From positions 1 through 8,054 of the forward strand of contig JAOPVD010000323.1 in NCBI GenBank assembly GCA_025966295.1: 8,054 nucleotides of DNA, given 5' to 3'. Source of the stretch: Frankiales bacterium (GTDB lineage Bacteria > Actinomycetota > Actinomycetes > Mycobacteriales > SCTD01). A program made the position numbers and the translations under genes. Shown here piece after piece: positions 5,169-8,054 of this stretch; the stretch's first letter is position 1; every line of letters begins with the position of its first letter. The notes under the pieces were generated by a model. That model was not told where the DNA came from and ran no database searches. It saw only the letters and a list, made by a program, of their open reading frames with translations.

Positions 5169-6235
5169 GCGGTGCGGGAGGCCGACCGGGTGGCCCGGCG
5201 CAGCAGCGCCCGCAGCTGCAGCGTCACCAGGGCGGCCCGCTCGAGCTGCACCATGTGCCCGGCGCCCTCCACCACCACCAGCTGCGCCTCGGGCAGCTGC
5301 GCGGCCAGGGTGCGGCTGTGCTCGACCGGTGTGAGGACGTCCTTGCTGCCGACCAGCACCAGCGTCTCGACGTCGGCCAGGTGACCCAGCGCCTCGAGCT
5401 TGTCGTGGTCCATGAAGGTGTCGTAGAACTCCGCGATCACGTCGACCGGGGTGTTCGCGGTCATCTTCTCGACGAACTCCACCAGGCTCGGGCTGACGTC
5501 GCCCGTGCCGAAGGCGGCCCGGCGGGCGGCCACGAAGGCCAGGTCGGTGCCGAGCCGGCGGCCGTGCTCGAACAGCTGCGGGCGGCCGCGCATGCCGCGG
5601 GTCAGGTAGGGCAGCACCCGGGCCGTCACCGCCGACATCGCGGCCGGCAGGCCGAAGGTCACCGAGGCCAGCTTGCCGGTCGAGGTGCCGATGAGGGCCA
5701 CGCCGACCACCCGGCTGCCGAACAGCTCGGGGTGCTGGTCGGCCAGCGCCATGATGGTCATGCCGCCCATCGAGTGGCCGACCAGCACCACCTTGCCGGT
5801 CGGCGCGGTGGCGCGCAGCACCGCGTGCAGGTCACGACCGAGCTGGTCGATGGTCGACCGCTCCGGGCTGCTGCGGCCGCTCCGGCCGTGCGAGCGCTGG
5901 TCCCAGAACACCAGCTTGCCGGGGTTCTCGGCGGTGAGCGCCTGCCGCTGGTAGTGCCAGACGGCCAGCTGCTGGGTGTAGCCGTGGCAGAAGATCACGG
6001 TCAGGCCGGCCCGCGCCGGGCCGACCTCCTCGACGTGCAGCGGCACGCCGTCCTCGGCGACCACCCGGCGCACCCGGTCGGCGGGCAGCTGGAAGAACGG
6101 CTCGTCGACGTCCGGGTCGGGGGCCAGCCGGGCCCGTCCGATGGCGTAGCGCTCGGCGGCCAGGCCGGCGGCCGCGCCGACCGTGAGCGCCCCCACGATG
6201 CCGCCGACGAGACCCGCCTTCGCGCGCTTGCTCAC
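5165..6235 (-). CDS. Alpha/beta hydrolase with N-terminal membrane anchor
   Basis: A 356-residue alpha/beta-hydrolase-fold protein of unknown substrate. The N-terminus is basic (VSKRAK) followed by a hydrophobic Gly/Ala-rich stretch at about residues 7-27, which looks like an uncleaved signal anchor; no lipobox is seen. Fold motifs are the oxyanion segment IFCHGYT (81-87), WDQRSHGRSG (111-120), the nucleophile elbow VGHSMGG (152-158, Ser155), the acid-containing LVGSKDVLTP (294-303, Asp299) and GAGHMVQLE (325-333, His327). The catalytic triad is therefore complete. Genes of this type are often found next to alr in actinobacteria, but no function follows from that. The GTG at 6235 overlaps the alr stop as GTGA and has GGAGG six bases upstream. 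Esterase, lipase or peptidase activity are all possible. Confidence 0.9.
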   Translation of the reverse strand: MSKRAKAGLVGGIVGALTVGAAAGLAAERYAIGRARLAPDPDVDEPFFQLPADRVRRVVAEDGVPLHVEEVGPARAGLTVIFCHGYTQQLAVWHYQRQALTAENPGKLVFWDQRSHGRSGRSSPERSTIDQLGRDLHAVLRATAPTGKVVLVGHSMGGMTIMALADQHPELFGSRVVGVALIGTSTGKLASVTFGLPAAMSAVTARVLPYLTRGMRGRPQLFEHGRRLGTDLAFVAARRAAFGTGDVSPSLVEFVEKMTANTPVDVIAEFYDTFMDHDKLEALGHLADVETLVLVGSKDVLTPVEHSRTLAAQLPEAQLVVVEGAGHMVQLERAALVTLQLRALLRRATRSASRTA

Positions 6236-7362
6236 CGGCCACCTCCGACGTAGTCGCGGGGCACCCGGCCGCCGACCCTGGTCACGATCTCGTAGTCGAT
6301 GGTGCCGGTCGCGGCCGCCCAGTCCTGCACGGTCGGCTCGCCGTCGTCGCCGGGGCCGAACAGCACGACCGGGTCGCCGGCGCGCACCTCGTCGTCGCCG
6401 ACGTCCACGACGAACTGGTCCATCGCCACGGTGCCGGCGACGGTCCGCTGCCGGCCACCGACGAGGACGGCGGCGCTGTTCGTGGCGGCCCGCGGCACCC
6501 CGTCGCCGTACCCGAGCGGCACCAGCGCGAGGGTGGTCTCGGCCGCGGTGGTGTAGCGGTGCCGGTAGCTGACGCCGGCCCCCGCCGGGACCCGCTTGGT
6601 GAGCGCCACCTCGGCCCGCAGCGTCATGGCCGGGCGCAGCCCGAAGTCCTGCGGGCGCCCGAAGTCGGGGGCGGCCGAGAGGCCGTACAGCGCCGCGCCC
6701 GGGCGGACCAGGTCGTAGTGCGTCGACGGGGCGGTGAGCAGCGCCGCCGAGTTGGCCAGGTGCCGCACCTGCGGCTCCACCCCGCGGGCGCGGGCGATCT
6801 CGAGCGCCTGCGCGAACCGCTCGGTCTGGGACCGGTTGACCGGGTGCGCCGGCCCGTCCTCGGCGAAGGCCAGGTGGCTCCAGACCCCGACCACCGTGAC
6901 GCTGCCGTCGGCCTGCGCCTTCGCGGCCGCCTCGCACAGGTCCGGCCAGGCGTCCGGGCCGGCGCCGCCGCGCGACAGCCCGCTGTCGACCTTGAGGTGC
7001 AGCCGTGCGGTCTGCCCGGTCCGGGCCGCCGCCTGCTGGGCCCGGGCCAGCTCGGCCGGCGTGTAGACCCCGAGGTCGACCCCGGCCGCCACCGCCGGCG
7101 CGAGGTCCTCGACCGGCGAGAACAGCCAGGCCAGCAGCGGCGTGCCCAGCCCGGCGGCGCGCAGCGCGAGCGCCTCCTCGAGGAAGGCCACGCCGAGCCA
7201 GGTGGCCCCGCCCCGCACCGCGGCGTGGGCGGCCGGCACCATCCCGTGGCCGTAGCCGTCGGCCTTCACCACGGCCATGACCTCGGCGCCGCCGGCGCGC
7301 GCGCGCAGCACCGCGGTGTTGTCGCAGATCGCGTCCAGGTCGACGCGGGCAACCGATCTCAC
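6232..7362 (-). CDS. alr: Alanine racemase (PLP-dependent)
   Basis: Alanine racemase interconverts L- and D-alanine and supplies D-Ala for peptidoglycan. It is a fold-type III PLP enzyme and a homodimer. From the chosen start there are 376 residues. The PLP lysine is K33 in AVVKADGYGHG (30-40). KVDSGLSRGG (124-133), HLANSAALL (201-209), R220-PGAALYG and YGDGVPRAA (285-293) line the cofactor site, and the second catalytic base is Tyr266 in AGVSYRHRY (262-270). MDQFVVDV (314-321) marks the C-terminal beta domain. The GTG at 7362 is preferred because GGGAG lies nine bases upstream and it follows the nnrD stop by four bases. A GTG at 7380 would add six residues and overlap nnrD by 14 bases, and remains possible. 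Confidence 0.96.
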   Translation of the reverse strand: MRSVARVDLDAICDNTAVLRARAGGAEVMAVVKADGYGHGMVPAAHAAVRGGATWLGVAFLEEALALRAAGLGTPLLAWLFSPVEDLAPAVAAGVDLGVYTPAELARAQQAAARTGQTARLHLKVDSGLSRGGAGPDAWPDLCEAAAKAQADGSVTVVGVWSHLAFAEDGPAHPVNRSQTERFAQALEIARARGVEPQVRHLANSAALLTAPSTHYDLVRPGAALYGLSAAPDFGRPQDFGLRPAMTLRAEVALTKRVPAGAGVSYRHRYTTAAETTLALVPLGYGDGVPRAATNSAAVLVGGRQRTVAGTVAMDQFVVDVGDDEVRAGDPVVLFGPGDDGEPTVQDWAAATGTIDYEIVTRVGGRVPRDYVGGGR

Positions 7363-7366
7363 CGGG

Positions 7367-8054
7367 TCAGTCTCCCGCACGTGCCTCGCGGACGGCCGCA
7401 GGCCACGCCTCCAGCACCAACCCGGCCGTGGTCGTCGCCCCGGCCGCGGACAGCTGCCCGGCCCGGCCGTGCAGCCAGGCGCCGACGCTGCCGGCGTCCA
7501 GGACCGTCAGCCCCTGGGCCAGCAGGGCGCCCACGCCGCCGGACAGCACGTCGCCGGTGCCGGCGGTCGCCAGCACCGGGCTGCCGGTCGGGTTGACCCG
7601 CGCCGGGCCGTCGGGACCGGCCACCACGGTGGCGTCGCCCTTGAGCAGGACGTGCACCCCGAGGTCGGTGGCCAGCCGGCGCGCCGCGGCGATCCGGTCC
7701 GGCCCGACGTCGTGGCCGAAGCGGGCGTACTCGCGGTCGTGCGGGGTGAGCAGCGTCGGGGCGGTACGGGCCCGCAGCCACTCCGGATGACGGGCCGCGA
7801 TCGTCAGGGCGTCGGCGTCGACGAGGACCGGGACGGGCTGCGCCAGCACCGCCTCGACCGTGTCGTCGGCGTCGGTGCCCAGCCCCGGGCCGACCACCCA
7901 GGCCTGGACCCGCCCGGCCTGGAGCACCCGCGCGCCGGTCGCCTCGGTGACGACCGCCTCGGGCCACCGCGACCGGACCTGCTCGGCCGCGTGCGGTGCG
8001 CCCGCGAACCGGACCATCCCGGCGCCGGCCCGCAGCGCCGCGCCGACCGTCAGC
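7367..8054 (-). CDS. nnrD: ADP-dependent NAD(P)H-hydrate dehydratase, 5' end cut by window
   Basis: NnrD repairs NADHX and NADPHX, the hydrated damaged forms of the cofactors, in an ADP-dependent reaction. The last 228 codons are visible, in frame to position 8053. They begin LTVGAALRAGAGMVRFAG, which is internal to the ribokinase-like domain. Later motifs, numbered from the first visible residue, are GPGLG (55-59), DADAL (79-83), LLTPHDREYARF (101-112), VLLKGDATVVAGPDG (135-149), NPTGSPVLATAGTGDVLSGG (154-173) with the catalytic Asp in GTGD, and a final TTAGLVLEAWP. Actinobacterial homologues are often fused to an N-terminal epimerase domain (NnrE, YjeF_N). Whether that domain is present lies outside the window, so the gene could equally be a bifunctional Nnr. 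The stop lies four bases before the preferred alr start. Confidence 0.94.
   Translation of the reverse strand, partial: LTVGAALRAGAGMVRFAGAPHAAEQVRSRWPEAVVTEATGARVLQAGRVQAWVVGPGLGTDADDTVEAVLAQPVPVLVDADALTIAARHPEWLRARTAPTLLTPHDREYARFGHDVGPDRIAAARRLATDLGVHVLLKGDATVVAGPDGPARVNPTGSPVLATAGTGDVLSGGVGALLAQGLTVLDAGSVGAWLHGRAGQLSAAGATTTAGLVLEAWPAAVREARAGD

Noticed and set aside
5165..6937. Apparent fusion of the alpha/beta hydrolase to an upstream domain
   Set aside because: The upstream part is alr read in the wrong frame; the hydrolase has its own GTG with a good ribosome binding site.
1..8054. Defence system, mobile element, CRISPR array or biosynthetic cluster
   Set aside because: Every gene except the tiny tsaB-rimI ORF belongs to a well-known family, mostly housekeeping; I saw no transposase, integrase, direct-repeat array or nuclease module.

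Overview
The window is about 8 kb of very GC-rich DNA. All genes lie on the minus strand and are tightly packed, so the direction of transcription runs from position 8054 towards 1. The high GC, the near-total use of G or C at third codon positions, the predominance of GTG starts (seven of nine visible starts) and the CIRCE-controlled groES all point to a high-GC actinomycete. The species cannot be named from the sequence alone.

In transcription order the genes are: the 3' part of nnrD (NAD(P)HX dehydratase); alr (alanine racemase, D-Ala for cell wall); an alpha/beta hydrolase with a predicted N-terminal membrane anchor; a family-4 uracil-DNA glycosylase with four Fe-S cysteines; tsaE; an acyl-CoA ligase of FadD type; tsaB; rimI; tsaD; and the 5' part of groES. 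Between nnrD and tsaE the genes are joined by a 4-nt gap or by 4-nt ATGA/GTGA overlaps, which suggests one translationally coupled operon. A 112-nt gap precedes the acyl-CoA ligase, and a 26-nt gap separates it from tsaB. tsaB, tsaD and tsaE encode the three accessory proteins of tRNA t6A37 synthesis. RimI acetylates ribosomal protein S18 and commonly sits between tsaB and tsaD.

A 163-nt gap separates tsaD from groES. It contains a perfect CIRCE operator (HrcA-binding) overlapping a plausible vegetative promoter, then a 73-nt leader with two inverted repeats. The one nearest the start codon includes the groES ribosome binding site.

Most of the window is ordinary housekeeping DNA. Two things merit a second look. 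One is an unannotated 21-codon ORF exactly filling the tsaB-rimI gap, with GTGA overlaps at both ends and 100% GC at third positions of its sense codons. The other is the hairpin that could mask the groES ribosome binding site, a possible second control layer below CIRCE. I see no mobile element, CRISPR array, tRNA or rRNA.
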